From Desulfobacteraceae bacterium UBA2245 (GTDB lineage: Bacteria; Desulfobacterota; Desulfobacteria; Desulfobacterales; UBA2245): DNA of 64,000 nt. The position numbers and the translations under genes were made by a program. Every line of letters starts with the position of its first letter. Within the stretch, counting starts at the first letter, position 1. Shown one piece after another: positions 1 to 7,554 of this stretch. The stretch lies in the NCBI GenBank assembly GCA_002347265.1, contig DDYB01000011.1, positions 86,985 through 150,984 on the forward strand. The letters run 5' to 3'. A model generated the notes under the pieces. The model was not told the origin of the DNA, did no database searches, and was given only the letters and a program-made list of their open reading frames with translations.

Positions 1-25
1 CTCAGGCGCAGTTTTTCAACAGCAT
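1..25 (-). repeat. Partial copy of dispersed 147-bp element (left end, inverted)
   Basis: The window opens with the reverse complement of the left end of the element found complete at 12089-12235 and 36572-36718. The shared core is CTGTTGAAAAACTGCGCC, followed by TGAG. There is one mismatch (CATGCTG instead of CAGGCTG). The rest of this copy lies off the window. Confidence 0.7.
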
Positions 26-74
26 GTTAAACAGGTTCTCCTGGTCCGACCCCCCTCTTGCCCGGTACATTCAT

Positions 75-111
75 TTTGTGGCGCACAAGGTCGTATTTTG
101 TGCGCCACAAA
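75..111. other. Perfect 14-bp inverted repeat
   Basis: TTTGTGGCGCACAA at 75-88 is the exact reverse complement of 98-111, with a 9-nt spacer. No T-run follows on either side, so it does not look like an intrinsic terminator. It lies just downstream of the minus-strand gene remnant that stops at 136. It could be an operator, a recombination site or the end of a mobile remnant; the sequence does not decide. Confidence 0.6.
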
Positions 112-135
112 CTAATTGCGGTTCATTGATGCGCA

Positions 136-352
136 TCAAAAAACATCGCGGCCTTCGGCGATATTGAGCAATGCCGGAAAACTCAGCACGGCAGAACGCT
201 GTCCCCTGGCTTCCACAAAGGTTTTCAGCACACCGGCCTCACGCAGAGTGGGCAAAATCCGCTTGTGCGCAAATTTTACACGAACCGACGCTTCTTTAAA
301 TTCTCCTTCTTTAAAAACCCAGAAACACGATTCGAATTGCGCCCTGTTTTGA
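136..352 (-). pseudogene. C-terminal remnant of an unidentified protein
   Basis: An uninterrupted minus-strand frame, read from about 352 to the TGA at 136-138, has no recognisable start. It contains a protein-like stretch (FWVFKEGEF, then ILPTLREAGVLKTF, then FPALLNIAEGRDVF) that reads like the winged-helix or effector-proximal tail of a larger regulator or Fic-type protein. The upstream part is missing, so this is most likely a gene fragment. The other accessory genes up to 2.15 kb are also broken, which supports decay. The family is not identified with confidence. Confidence 0.35.
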
Positions 353-494
353 TGAAGCCCGCTTTCGACATTCGAAAGTGGGCTTTATAAATGATTCCTC
401 GGCTCATTTTTATTGGAATTCTTTTTATTTCAACTAGTTCGCTTGGCCCGACCCCATGCCTCGCCCATGCCTCGCATGTTTCGGGTCTCGGGAT

Positions 495-1384
495 TTACGC
501 TTTGCCATCATCGCCTTCGCCTGTGTCTTTATTGCCGTGCCCGATCTGTTTGATCATCCAGTCGAAATCGCTTTCAAACAACCGATCCTGAATGATGCGG
601 TATTTCTCGAACTCGCTTTCAGCGTGGGCTTTTGCAATCTCCGCCGTCACTTTTCCCGCGTCCTGCAAAATTTCGCGATCAGTTGCCTCGATAAAGCGGT
701 TGAGGCGGATTTCCCAATCCTGCATTGTCATGGGGATGTTGCGCAGAGCCATATCCTCCGCAACATCCAGATAGGCCGCGACCAAACGCCCCAATTGCGC
801 CATTTCGTATTCGGTCAGATAGTTCTTGGCCACAGTGACGTCGAATTTCTGGATCTTATCACGCGGCGCATCTTTCCAAGTGGTCAGGCCCATGTTCTTT
901 TGTTCAGCATCCGCACGGGTATAAATGCCCTCCGCCGCCGTCTGCCCGTGGATGGCCCAGTGCAGCTTGTTCTGCACGGTGGCGAAAAACCGTTTCGACG
1001 CCTGTGCCGTAAAATCGTAGTCGATGACGGTGGCGTAGATGTCGGTGATTTTCTGGTAAAACTTCCGCTCGAAGAGGCGAATCTCCCGGATGCGCTGTAA
1101 CTGTTCTTCAAAATACTGGTCACCAAGGATGGAGCCGCCGCTTTTCAGCCGCTCGTCATCCATCGTGTAGCCCTTGATGGTAAACTCCTGAATAACCGTA
1201 GTCGCCCATTTTCGGAACTGGATCGCACGTTCGGAATTGACCTTGTAGCCCACAGCAATGATGGCGGAGAGATTGTAATGCTTGGTATTGTAGCTTTTGC
1301 CGTCGACGGCAGTTATTCGAAAATTTCGAATAACTGATTCCTCCTGCAACTCACTGTCGGCAAACACCTTTTTCAGGGGTGGGA
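495..1384 (-). pseudogene. 5'-truncated RhuM-family (virulence RhuM) protein
   Basis: The frame reads LKKVFADSELQEESV, then KSYNTKHYNLSAIIAVGYKV, then RAIQFRKWA and KGYTMDDERLK, the conserved order of the RhuM/Virulence_RhuM family (often found in islands near restriction or toxin genes; function poorly defined). Family members normally have about 50-60 residues before this point, including a segment that leads into the helix starting the LKK motif. Here they are missing: the homologous reading begins right where a CRISPR-repeat-like 37-mer ends (1385). The only in-frame start is a TTG inside that repeat with no ribosome-binding site. The rest, to the stop at 495-497, is intact. I read it as a truncated, probably inactive gene. 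Confidence 0.7.
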
Positions 1385-1421
1385 GTCTCAATCCCCTCTG
1401 ATCGGGTCATTCATTCGGAAC
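1385..1421. repeat. Solitary 37-bp CRISPR-repeat-like sequence
   Basis: Read on the minus strand, this 37-mer begins GTTCCGAATGAATGACCC and ends GAGGGGATTGAGAC. It has the length, 5' GTTCC, interrupted CCC/GGG core and 3' GGATTGA(G/A)AC of the 37-nt repeat class used by many type I-D/III arrays. Only one copy exists in the window, so this is not an array. One edge touches the truncated RhuM gene at 1384. On the other side about 25 nt separate it from where the S23-family gene loses its normal sequence. The resemblance is from memory of the repeat class, not from a search. Confidence 0.5.
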
Positions 1422-1698
1422 GATGCAGTCGCAGCCTAAGTTCTACATGGAGTTGGGCTTGAACTTCGGATGCCGAACCTTTGGCGGTTGAAAGAAACTG
1501 AATGAATTCCTTATTGCCGCCTCGTCCAAAACCTTCAGCGATGTTGGACATGATGGAGACTGACGCCCTGCGAATCTGATCGCGCAAACCATAATCCTTG
1601 GCAAACAGCCCCGTGTTCGATGCGGCATAGACTTCCCGCGTCAATTCACGGGCTTTTTGCCAAGCCTCGATATCTTCGAATCGCTGAAAGCCGCTCAT
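1411..1698 (-). pseudogene. S23/four-helix-bundle protein, 3'-truncated
   Basis: MSGFQRFEDIEAWQKARELT with RDQIRRASVSIMSNIAEGFGR and FIQFLSTAKGSASEVQAQL is the N-terminal three quarters of the S23/four-helix-bundle family (23S rRNA intervening-sequence proteins, about 115-125 aa). After QAQLHV the expected last helix is replaced by an unrelated tail (ELRLRLHRSE) that runs into the CRISPR-like repeat, giving 95 residues. Its ATG overlaps the stop of the upstream fragment as ATGA, so the pair was once translationally coupled. Such genes are frequent in island and CRISPR neighbourhoods. A shortened protein may still be made, but the missing helix argues against function. Confidence 0.7.
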
Positions 1699-2148
1699 TC
1701 GATATTCTCCAGAACCTGTCTGCCTTTTGTGGTCAGGCGGTATTTTTGATTCTTGCTTCGGGTCGCCTGCGGCAGGGTCTTTTCCAATAGTTCAAGTTCA
1801 TCCAACAAGCGATTCATGGCCTTCTTAAAGTTCCCGGTTCTTGTCTTGTAGCCAAGAATATCCAACAATTCCTGAGCGCTCTGGGGTGTGCCTTGACAAG
1901 CTTTGAGAATGCTTCGTTCGGTTTCTAATAAATCATGGGCCTCATCATGGGCCTAAACTTGCGGGGTGACTTGCAGGGTGACCTGTCCGGCCGGATGCGC
2001 AGGGGGTGTGATCTGCCGCACTTCTGCCGGATCGGCGCCGCATTCCGGAACGCGGATCACCATGCGAAAGAAATCCTCTTCGACCAGTTCGGGGTCTGAA
2101 CCGTCGTGGGCTTTTCGCCCCTGGGATCGGACGAAGTCAACATATTGA
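1695..2148 (-). pseudogene. C-terminal remnant of an AlbA_2/AAA_4-type ATP-binding transcriptional regulator
   Basis: Read from about 2148 down, the frame gives VEEDFFRMVIRVPE, then PAGQVTLQVTPQV, the usual end of the ATP-binding domain and the VT-repeat linker of putative DNA-binding/ATP-binding regulators. A TAG at about 1953 interrupts it. The same frame then continues with a winged-helix-like region (ETERSILKACQGTPQSAQEL, then KYRLTTKGRQVLENIE) to the TGA at 1695-1697. Everything before about 2148 is missing. The 5' loss and the in-frame stop make this a pseudogene. Its end overlaps the S23-family start (ATGA), the original operon arrangement. Confidence 0.6.
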
Positions 2149-2250
2149 TGTTTCTACAACTGCCTCCAAATCAAAAATCATCATTCTAAAATGATCCTCG
2201 CCTGATTCGTTTCCTTACCCCTGGTTGTTCCTTATGGCGGGTCTGAGGCC

Positions 2251-3153
2251 TCAGCGGAGGTACTTTTCGTACCAGGCGAAGACCTTCTCCCAGCCGTCCA
2301 CCGCGGCCGCCTGCCGGTAGCTCGGGCGCTCCGTCGAGAAGAAGGCGTGGCCGGCGTTGTCGTACATGTGAAACTCGTAGGTCTTGCCGTATTTCTTGAG
2401 TTCCGCCTCGGTCCTGGCCACCTGCTCGGGCGAGGGGCGCTTGTCCTCCCGTCCGAAGAGCCCCAGCAGCGGGCAGCTCAGGTCCTTCGTGTAGTCGAGA
2501 GGATCCACCGGCATGAGCTCTGAAAGCCCCGCCGGGCCCTCGGCGACGCCGCCGCCGTAGCAGTTCACCGCGGCGTCGATCCCCTTGAGCGTGCAGCCGG
2601 CCAGGTAGACCTGACGGCCGCCGGAGCAGTAGCCGATGATGCCCACCCTGCCGTTGAGTTTGGGCAGGGCGCGGAGGTACCTGATGGCGCCGTCCACGTC
2701 GCCCATGGTGCGGCTGTCGGGCATGCCGCCGGCGGCCCGCACGCTGGCGCTGTTCGCCTCGGGCGAGCCCTTGCCCTCGCGGTACTGCAGGTCCGGGCAG
2801 ATGGCGATGTAGCCGTGGTGGGCGAACCTGCGGGTGATCTCGAGCGAGCCATCGTCCCAGCCGGGCAGGTGGTGGATCACCACCACCCCCGGGTGGGGGC
2901 CGGGCCCCGTGGGCCGGGCCAGGTAGGCCTCGATCCTGTCGCCCTCGTGGCCGCTCATTTGAACGATTTCGGCGGACAGGGGGCGGTAGAACCCCCGGTT
3001 CGGCGGCGCCTGGGGCTGCGATTCGGCCTTTGGCTCCGCGGCCAGCACCGTTCCTGCCGCGCCGACGACCAGTCCCCCGACGGCCCCCGCCGCGGTTTCC
3101 TTGATGAAGTCCCTTCGCGTCACGCCGTTCTCCTTTTTCTCAATGGAATTCAT
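2251..3153 (-). CDS. Tat-exported dienelactone hydrolase family protein
   Basis: The 300-residue protein starts at ATG 3153, behind AAGGAG. A longer open frame exists upstream but has no signal or homology. The N-terminus carries a twin-arginine signal (TRRDFIKETAAGAVGG, ending VLAAEP), so the folded protein should go to the periplasm. The body is an alpha/beta hydrolase of the dienelactone hydrolase family: nucleophile elbow GYCSGG (Cys), FGREDKRPS (likely Asp) and NAGHAFF (His) form the expected Cys-Asp-His triad. The family hydrolyses lactones or esters such as carboxymethylenebutenolide; the substrate here is unknown. Base composition is much richer in GC than the genes after 4.9 kb (about 75% in the line at 2521-2580), suggesting recent acquisition together with the maturase gene. 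Confidence 0.88.
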   Translation of the reverse strand: MNSIEKKENGVTRRDFIKETAAGAVGGLVVGAAGTVLAAEPKAESQPQAPPNRGFYRPLSAEIVQMSGHEGDRIEAYLARPTGPGPHPGVVVIHHLPGWDDGSLEITRRFAHHGYIAICPDLQYREGKGSPEANSASVRAAGGMPDSRTMGDVDGAIRYLRALPKLNGRVGIIGYCSGGRQVYLAGCTLKGIDAAVNCYGGGVAEGPAGLSELMPVDPLDYTKDLSCPLLGLFGREDKRPSPEQVARTEAELKKYGKTYEFHMYDNAGHAFFSTERPSYRQAAAVDGWEKVFAWYEKYLR

Positions 3154-3323
3154 GACGGTTTCTCCTTGATTGACGGGCGTTCTGGAACGCCCTCGGCCTG
3201 GCTGTTGCGGTTTGCGGGAGGGTAATGCGTTGTTGGATTCAGGGTAACACGGCCCGAATGGCCTGTCAAACCGCCCCGACCGATCTTTTTTGCAGGGGCC
3301 GGACGTCCCGGCGTGAAGGAAAT

Positions 3324-4595
3324 TCATTTGCCCAGGCAGCACTTCTTGTACTTGCGGCCGCTGCCGCAGGGGCAGGGATCGTTTCGCCCCTCGGCGGGCG
3401 CCTTCCGGACCGCCGCGGGGCGAAGCTCCTCCATCAGCCGTTCCGGCGGATGGCCCTCCCGCCGCAGCGCAGCCATCCGTTTCGTGTAGGGGCGGCAGTG
3501 GGTAAAGAAACGGCGGTAGCCCGCGCAGAGCCAGTTGAGGCCCGGCTCGCCCTCGGAGGTACGGGCGATGCGGTCCTTCGGGCAGCCCCCGTGGCACATC
3601 TCCAGGACCTCGCATTCGCGACAGCGGCGCGTCAGCGTCTCCGCCTTGGCCCGCCCGAAGGCCTTCTGAGCCGGGCTCTCCAGGAGCTCCAGAAGCGGGG
3701 TTTCGGCGATGTTGCCCAGGCAATGCTCCGGGGTGACGAAGTGGTCGCACTGGTAGAAATCGCCGTTGTGCTCGACCACCGGGATGTCGCCGCAGATGGG
3801 GCGAAAAACGCAGAGCGAATGGCCCAGGCCGTAGGCGGGTCGGGCGGCCTCCTCAAAGGCCTGGACGATGATCCTTCCGATGTCCTGCCGAACCCACTCG
3901 TCGAAGATGGCGCAGAGGAAGGAACCGAAGGCCTCCGCCGGAACGGTGCGCCCGCTCACGCCGCCCGGGGCGGCGGGGTCGGGCTCCACGAGGGGGATGA
4001 AGCTCAGGTACCGGGCCTTGATCTCCTTGAAGAAGCGGTACACCGCCAGGGGGTGTTCCACATTCCGGTCGTGGACGACGCAGAGGATGTCCACGGGGAC
4101 TCTGTGCCGCCGCAGAAGGCGGTAGCCCTGAAGGACCTGGCGGTGTGTGGCTTTGCCGTCCCGGGTCCGGCGGTAGGCGTCGTGCAGCGCCGGCGGGCCG
4201 TCGATGCTGAGGCCGACGGCGAAGCGCTCGGCGGCCACAAAGCGGCACCAGTCTTCGGTGATCAGGACGCCGTTGGTCTGAATGCTGTTGACGATTCGCA
4301 GGCCCTCGGGCTTGTGCCGGCGCTGGAGCTCCACGATCCGGCGGAAGTAGTCCAGGCCGAGGAGCGTCGGTTCGCCGCCGTGCCAGGAAAAGGTGAGTTC
4401 CGCCTCCGGGGCGATCTCGATCTGCTGGACGATGAAGGACTCCAGCAGATCGTCGGCCATGCGGAACGACTCGGTCCCTGAGTAGAGCGACGCCTTCCGC
4501 AGGTAGTAGCAGTAGTGGCAGCCCAGGTTGCACAGGGCCCCCGCCGGTTTGGCGAAGATCTGAAATTCACAAGATGCCCTGGCCACGCTCTCCAT
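3324..4595 (-). CDS. Radical SAM/SPASM anaerobic sulfatase-maturase-like enzyme with SEC-C tail
   Basis: This 423-residue protein has the radical SAM cluster motif CNLGCHYC (Cys22, 26, 29), followed by FSWHGGEPTLLGLDYF, as in anaerobic sulfatase-maturating enzymes. These oxidise an active-site Cys or Ser of a sulfatase to formylglycine. SPASM-type cysteines follow in the last third (CRECEVLEMCHGGCPKDR). The extreme C-terminus adds a SEC-C zinc-binding motif (NDPCPCGSGRKYKKCC), not part of the core enzyme. AAGGA lies in front of ATG 4595. No sulfatase gene occurs in the window, so the target is elsewhere or is a different peptide. It shares high GC with the hydrolase gene 170 bp downstream. 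Confidence 0.85.
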   Translation of the reverse strand: MESVARASCEFQIFAKPAGALCNLGCHYCYYLRKASLYSGTESFRMADDLLESFIVQQIEIAPEAELTFSWHGGEPTLLGLDYFRRIVELQRRHKPEGLRIVNSIQTNGVLITEDWCRFVAAERFAVGLSIDGPPALHDAYRRTRDGKATHRQVLQGYRLLRRHRVPVDILCVVHDRNVEHPLAVYRFFKEIKARYLSFIPLVEPDPAAPGGVSGRTVPAEAFGSFLCAIFDEWVRQDIGRIIVQAFEEAARPAYGLGHSLCVFRPICGDIPVVEHNGDFYQCDHFVTPEHCLGNIAETPLLELLESPAQKAFGRAKAETLTRRCRECEVLEMCHGGCPKDRIARTSEGEPGLNWLCAGYRRFFTHCRPYTKRMAALRREGHPPERLMEELRPAAVRKAPAEGRNDPCPCGSGRKYKKCCLGK

Positions 4596-4700
4596 TTATC
4601 CGTCCTTGCGTAAGTCGGTCGTCAGGGAAACGGTCCTGGTTCCCTTAAGGCATTGTTTATAATCCATGTTGTTTTTGGGTCAAGGAAAAGATTTTTGAAA

Positions 4701-4804
4701 AAGGGCTGAGGGATGAAACCTGAGACCTGAGGAAGAAGGGCTGAGGGCTGAAACCTGAAACCTGAGTTTTTGAGCTTTCAGCTTTGAGCTTTGAGCTTTG
4801 AGCT
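4701..4804. repeat. Low-complexity tandem repeats
   Basis: Two imperfect 35-bp units begin GGGCTGAGGG and run into TGAAACCTGA (first near 4703, second near 4738). They are followed by four runs of GAGCTTT/CAGCTTT ending at GAGCTCG. There is no coding potential. The block marks the boundary between the GC-rich 2.2-4.6 kb segment and the ordinary chromosome after 4.85 kb. Confidence 0.65.
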
Positions 4805-4853
4805 CGTAACTCCTTGTTTCGGCTCTGAAACCAGACAAACCGTTAATTATCCA

Positions 4854-4882
4854 TGGAAACAAACCGAAAAGGGGGGTATAAT
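4854..4882 (+). promoter_or_regulatory. Sigma-70-type promoter for the 4924 gene
   Basis: TGGAAA (4854-4859), a 17-nt gap and a perfect TATAAT (4877-4882) sit 42 bp before the ATG at 4924. A ribosome-binding sequence GAGGTGA follows. The -35 matches consensus at four of six positions. Confidence 0.5.
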
Positions 4883-4923
4883 TATTTAAAGCTGTTTACG
4901 AAATCGAGGGAAGAGGTGATGTT

Positions 4924-5604
4924 ATGAAAAAGGGTACCGGCGTGGTTTTTATTTTCGCAATGATCATCTTTCTCGCAAGCCCGTTGCCCAGCGACGCAAG
5001 AAACGGCTCTCCCCGGGGCGGCGGTCCTTCTGTCGGCCGTCCTCCGGCCGGCGGACCTTCCGTGGGCCGTTCTCCGCGCGGCGCCCCTCCCCGCCCGTAC
5101 TATCGCGGCGCCCCTTCCCGCCCGTACTATCGCGGCGGGCCTTATCACACGTACTATCGCGGCGGGCCTTATGGCAGGTACTATTGGAACGGCGGCTGGT
5201 ATGGGAACTGGGCAATCGGCGGATTGCTCTGGTATCCGTATTTTTCGGCCTATTACCCGTATTATCCGTATTACTACGCCCCTTACGGGGCTGAGGTTGC
5301 TTCGCCGTCAAGTCCCCAGGAATACGTCGAGCGAACCGATTCCGGCAGTCAAGGCGCCGCGCAGCCGGAGGCCTGGCGTTACTGCCCCGAATCGGGGGCA
5401 TATTACCCGTATGTGAAGGAATGTCCGGGCGGCTGGCAGACGGTGCCGGCAACGCCCCAGGATCGCCCTGACCGGTCCGGCGCCGCTCAGCCCGGGGCCT
5501 GGTATTACTGTCGTGAGGCAAATGCATATTACCCGTATGTGAGAGAATGTCCGGGCGGCTGGCAGACGGTGCCGGCACAACCACCTTCGGAGACAGGGAA
5601 CTAA
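4924..5604 (+). CDS. Secreted Gly/Arg/Tyr-rich protein with duplicated C-terminal YYPYV-CPGGW motif
   Basis: The 226-residue protein has a clear signal peptide (MKKGTGVVFIFAMIIFLASP, cleavage probably after SDA) and then a low-complexity segment of RPYYRG-like repeats and a tyrosine-rich stretch (YPYYPYYYAPY). The last 80 residues contain two copies of a 30-residue unit: a tryptophan, Y-C, then AYYPYV, ECPGGW and QTVPA. Such modules occur in small envelope proteins of deltaproteobacteria that precede glycine-zipper lipoproteins, as here (next gene 4 bp away). It probably acts at the outer membrane or in the periplasm. No enzymatic motif is visible. Confidence 0.8.
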   Translation: MKKGTGVVFIFAMIIFLASPLPSDARNGSPRGGGPSVGRPPAGGPSVGRSPRGAPPRPYYRGAPSRPYYRGGPYHTYYRGGPYGRYYWNGGWYGNWAIGGLLWYPYFSAYYPYYPYYYAPYGAEVASPSSPQEYVERTDSGSQGAAQPEAWRYCPESGAYYPYVKECPGGWQTVPATPQDRPDRSGAAQPGAWYYCREANAYYPYVRECPGGWQTVPAQPPSETGN

Positions 5605-5608
5605 TGCT

Positions 5609-6136
5609 ATGAAACGTTTGCCGATGTTTTCATTCATCGTCGTCATCGCCATGCTCTCAGGATGTGCGGTGATGCCAACGGGACCCAGCGTCATGGTGCT
5701 TCCCGGCGACAACAAGAGCTTTGATCAGTTTCGCAGCGACGACATGATGTGCCGCCAGTATGCGTACGAACAGGTGGGGGGCGTGCAGGGACAGCAGGCG
5801 GCACAGAGCTCCGCGGTTGCGAGCGCCGCTGTTGGAACAGCCGTAGGCGCGGCGGCAGGCGCGATTATCGGAAGCGCCTCGGGTGATGCGGGCGCCGGGG
5901 CCGCCATAGGCGCCGGATCCGGACTCATCTTCGGCAGCGCCGTCGGCAGCGGCACTTCGTCGCAGTCGTACTACGCGACCCAGAGGCGCTACGACACCGC
6001 GTACATGCAGTGCATGTACGCAAAGGGCCACCTGATCCCCGGTGTGCGGCGGATCACCCGTACGACGGATTCCGCGCCGGCGCCCATGTATTATTATCCG
6101 CCGCCGCCGCCCGGCTATCCGGCGCCGGCCGATTAA
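5609..6136 (+). CDS. Glycine-zipper lipoprotein (YMGG-like)
   Basis: The 175-residue product has a lipoprotein signal with lipobox LSGC (Cys20). Then come a short Cys/Tyr region (MMCRQYAYEQ), a glycine/alanine zipper (GTAVGAAAGAIIGSASGD, GAAIGAGSGLIFGSAVGS) expected to insert in a membrane, and a final CMYAKGH motif typical of YMGG-like glycine-zipper proteins. The C-terminus is rich in Pro and Tyr. It begins 4 bp after the preceding secreted protein, so the two form an operon and may act together in the outer envelope. The exact role is unknown. Confidence 0.82.
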   Translation: MKRLPMFSFIVVIAMLSGCAVMPTGPSVMVLPGDNKSFDQFRSDDMMCRQYAYEQVGGVQGQQAAQSSAVASAAVGTAVGAAAGAIIGSASGDAGAGAAIGAGSGLIFGSAVGSGTSSQSYYATQRRYDTAYMQCMYAKGHLIPGVRRITRTTDSAPAPMYYYPPPPPGYPAPAD

Positions 6137-6472
6137 TCCCCGGTAAGCGGGAAACCCTGCGGTTGCTTCAGGCCCTGTGCGCAGCGGATCATGAACCGTT
6201 ATTCCGGCTGCGAAGATCTGCGCAGGAGCCCCCTGTCATGAGAGCCTCCCGTCATCTATTCCTGTTTCCTGTTCAAAAAGCCCGGACCGCTTGTAAGGAG
6301 CACGATCCGTTTCGCCGGCCATCAGGAATGTCGAGTTTGACAAAATCCTGCGCAAGTCCGCATGCGTCAAGCCAGGACGGCGATGCTCGGATTCATCCTA
6401 TTGATTTTCGGATTAAATCCGATACCCGATATCCCTTGTAACTATTTTGGGGATATGATAAGTTCCCCGGTT
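6137..6472. other. Intergenic, no gene recognised
   Basis: Short overlapping open frames occur on the plus strand, but none has a ribosome-binding site or protein-like composition. No clear terminator hairpin is seen after the lipoprotein gene. ATATCC and AACTATTTTGGGG lie directly before the next gene. Confidence 0.4.
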
Positions 6473-6805
6473 ATGAAACATTATGTCATCGATGAACTCA
6501 GGCCCGGGGATTACGAAAAACTCAGGATATGCCTGGACGAACGCTACGGCCCGTGCCGCATGGGCGGAATCTACTGGATACCGCTGCCGGACGATCTGCC
6601 GACCGGGCTTCAGGCATCTCACGCGGAATGCCGGCCGCACTACTTCGCCGTTGACCTGGAGTTTGACCGGATATCTTTTGAATTTCTGGTCCGCTCCCAG
6701 AACCGGATGCGATGCGATTGCATTGCCTATGCCACGAACGCTCAGCGCGAGTGGCTCATGCGGTTTGCCGACAATCTGATGGAAGAACTCGAACTCATCA
6801 CCTAG
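6473..6805 (+). CDS. Conserved-looking hypothetical protein, 110 aa
   Basis: I chose ATG 6473 (MKHYVIDELRPGDYEKL) because the in-frame extension upstream looks untranslated. The product is soluble, acidic, with ordered secondary structure and several motifs (CRMGGIYWIPLP, RCDCIAYAT, WLMRFADNLMEELE). It resembles small uncharacterised proteins of sulfate reducers. It is followed 23 bp later by plsC, so the two are probably co-transcribed. No function can be assigned. Confidence 0.7.
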   Translation: MKHYVIDELRPGDYEKLRICLDERYGPCRMGGIYWIPLPDDLPTGLQASHAECRPHYFAVDLEFDRISFEFLVRSQNRMRCDCIAYATNAQREWLMRFADNLMEELELIT

Positions 6806-6828
6806 GCCTGAAGCCGCGGGATTGTACC

Positions 6829-7554
6829 ATGTTGCGAAGTGTTTTCATTGCTTTCTGGTCCCTGGTGGTCACCGGTTTCTTCAGCGCGGCCGCCATTGTC
6901 GCTTCCCTGCTGGATTCAAGCGGAGAAGGGGCGTTCCGGGTGGCGCACTCGTGGGCCAGATCCCTTCTTTTTCCCACCGGCATCAAGGTGTACGTCCGCG
7001 GTCTTTCCAATATCCGGCCCGGCCGGCCGTACATTTTCATGTCGAATCATCAGAGCAACTTCGATATTCCGATTCTGATCGCCCATCTGGGCGTATCTTT
7101 CCGCTGGCTTGCCAAGGCCGAACTCTTCCGAATACCGCTTTTCGGACTGGCCATTAAACGTTCGGGATATATCAGCATCGACCGGTCGAACCGGAAGGCC
7201 GCCATCGCCAGCCTGAGGCAGGCCGCATCCATCATCCGGTCCGGAACATCGGTCAGCATTTTCCCCGAAGGAACTCGAAGCCGCGACGGACGCATTCATC
7301 CCTTTAAAAAGGGAGGATTCATTCTGGCCGTGGACGCGGGCGTTCCGGTGGTTCCCATCGTCATCCACGGCACCTGGCCCATCATGTCGAAAAACCGGCT
7401 CATGATCCGGCCCGGTCCTGTGAACGTGGAGATATTTCCCCCGGTGAACGCCTCGGACTATACCCGGAAAAACAAGGACCTGCTTCAGGCGCGCATCGAA
7501 AAAACGATTCAGGAAGGATTTCAAAAATACGAGAGGGGGCACCCGTCGTGCTGA
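6829..7554 (+). CDS. plsC: 1-acyl-sn-glycerol-3-phosphate acyltransferase (PlsC)
   Basis: The 241-residue membrane-associated enzyme adds the second acyl chain in phosphatidic acid synthesis. It has an N-terminal transmembrane segment (FIAFWSLVVTGFFSAAAIVA), the catalytic NHQSNFD motif (HX4D), the glycerol-phosphate binding FPEGTRSRDG, and VPVVPIVIHGTW. Start ATG 6829 begins just before the hydrophobic segment; the frame is open further upstream without homology. The last 7 bp overlap the RNase J gene, indicating coupled translation. The other acyltransferase step is represented by plsB at 46366. Confidence 0.92.
   Translation: MLRSVFIAFWSLVVTGFFSAAAIVASLLDSSGEGAFRVAHSWARSLLFPTGIKVYVRGLSNIRPGRPYIFMSNHQSNFDIPILIAHLGVSFRWLAKAELFRIPLFGLAIKRSGYISIDRSNRKAAIASLRQAASIIRSGTSVSIFPEGTRSRDGRIHPFKKGGFILAVDAGVPVVPIVIHGTWPIMSKNRLMIRPGPVNVEIFPPVNASDYTRKNKDLLQARIEKTIQEGFQKYERGHPSC

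Noticed and set aside
1385..1421. A functional CRISPR array
   Set aside because: Only one repeat-like unit exists; no spacer series and no cas gene in the window.
3154..3750. N-terminal extension of the dienelactone-hydrolase reading frame
   Set aside because: The Tat signal and RBS define the start at 3153; the upstream part overlaps the maturase gene in another frame and is Arg/Gly/Pro-rich shadow.
4701..4804. CRISPR-like short tandem array
   Set aside because: Units are low complexity and not separated by unique spacers.
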